Source: Gammaproteobacteria bacterium UBA3067
GTDB taxonomy: Bacteria > Pseudomonadota > Gammaproteobacteria > Pseudomonadales > UBA3067
Assembly: GCA_002366835.1 (NCBI GenBank)
Contig: DFBZ01000024.1
Span: 1-6,283 of the forward strand
Reading direction: 5' to 3'
Length of the DNA: 6,283 nt
Under the pieces are notes generated by a model, which was given only the letters and a program-made list of their open reading frames with translations, did not search any database and was not told the DNA's origin. This document shows positions 6,027 to 6,283 of this stretch, one piece after another (position 1 is the first letter of the stretch; every line of letters begins with the position of its first letter). The translations under genes were made by a program, and so were the position numbers.

Positions 6027-6044
6027 CCACTAATAAATTAGTGG
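6027..6044. promoter_or_regulatory. Perfect 18-bp dyad, possible operator
   Basis: CCACTAATAAATTAGTGG is a perfect inverted repeat of 8-bp arms around AA. No T-tract follows on either strand, so it is not an intrinsic terminator, and the 2-base centre suits a dimeric DNA-binding protein better than an RNA hairpin. It lies about 140 bases upstream of the glgB start. The binding protein is unknown. Confidence 0.4.
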
Positions 6045-6222
6045 CCAGGAAAGACTTCCATAACACCTTAAACAAGCGCCCCACACTTAGATATTAAGAA
6101 CGCCCACTTCTGAAAACATATTTAAAGAAACTCTCACACCAAATAATTGAGTTGTATCAACGAATGCACACTCAAACTCATAGAAAGTACTCTTACTTTT
6201 TTGTGCGATAAAGAGAAGACAA

Positions 6223-6239
6223 ATGTGACTTATTCACAT
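6223..6239. promoter_or_regulatory. Crp-like inverted repeat with 5-base spacer
   Basis: ATGTGA-CTTAT-TCACAT has perfect 6-bp arms that match Crp half-sites (TGTGA/TCACA), but the spacer is 5 rather than the canonical 6. It lies about 335 bases upstream of glgB. It may be a non-canonical Crp/Fnr-family site, the operator of another regulator, or belong to a gene to the right. Evidence that it controls glgBA is lacking. Confidence 0.35.
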
Positions 6240-6283
6240 CAATAACTGGATTAATTCTTGCTGATAAACTTTATTTATTACTG

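Larger units (their letters stand above)
5974..6283. other. Gene-free AT-rich region upstream of glgB
   Basis: I see no supportable gene in these 310 bases on either strand. Frames are short and full of stops. A 15-codon minus frame entering from the right edge and stopping at 6234-6236 could be the tail of a gene outside the window, but is too short to judge. The best promoter-like pair on the minus strand is TTGAAA (6013-6018) and CATAAA (5989-5994) with an 18-base gap, which is weak and would place the terminator hairpin about ten bases after the start of transcription. Two perfect inverted repeats are listed separately. Confidence 0.5.

Noticed and set aside
5866..6084. A 72-codon minus-strand frame with an apparent membrane segment (FLCLALFLCLALIVTYLIG)
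   Set aside because: The hydrophobic run is just the translation of the terminator T-tract and the 18-bp tandem repeat. It overlaps the glgB start, begins with GTG and has no good ribosome binding site.

Overview
The window looks like a bacterial chromosome segment, most likely from a gammaproteobacterium. I infer this from the overall character of the GlgA and GlgB proteins; I could not run a search. All intact genes read on the minus strand. From right to left they are glgB (1,4-alpha-glucan branching enzyme), glgA (ADP-glucose glycogen synthase) and, beyond a 1-kb stretch of decayed mobile DNA, a Crp/Fnr-family transcriptional regulator. glgB and glgA are 57 bp apart with no terminator between them, so they probably form one glgBA transcript. 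GlgA extends alpha-1,4 chains from ADP-glucose and GlgB adds alpha-1,6 branches. No glgC, glgP or glgX lies in the window, so ADP-glucose supply and glycogen breakdown must be encoded elsewhere.

The right edge (about 5900-6283) has no convincing gene. It holds a minus-strand intrinsic terminator about 65 bp before glgB, a perfect 18-bp tandem duplication next to it, and two perfect inverted repeats that could be operators. If the glgB promoter lies upstream of that terminator, the hairpin would sit in the glgBA leader.

The stretch between glgA and the regulator (1009-2051) is an insertion-sequence graveyard. By hand translation I find three transposase fragments, all broken by stops and frameshifts: an IS1380-family fragment on the plus strand (1707-2004), the C-terminal end of an IS3-family OrfB on the minus strand (1459-1554), and a central piece of an IS3-family OrfB on the minus strand (1059-1443). 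An orphan intrinsic terminator lies at 1582-1602, and a stem-loop without a U-tract follows the glgA stop.

The left part holds the intact Crp/Fnr gene and, overlapping its 3' end, the wreck of a second Crp/Fnr gene. The wreck has lost its DNA-recognition helix through what looks like a 53-bp deletion between short repeats. Hand counts on two 60-bp samples of the regulator gave 53% and 65% G+C, against 32% and 47% for one sample each of glgA and glgB. With the IS debris, this suggests that the left half has a separate history from the glycogen operon.

I found no convincing new biological system. The most informative signals are the layered gene decay in the left half and the possible leader regulation of glgBA.
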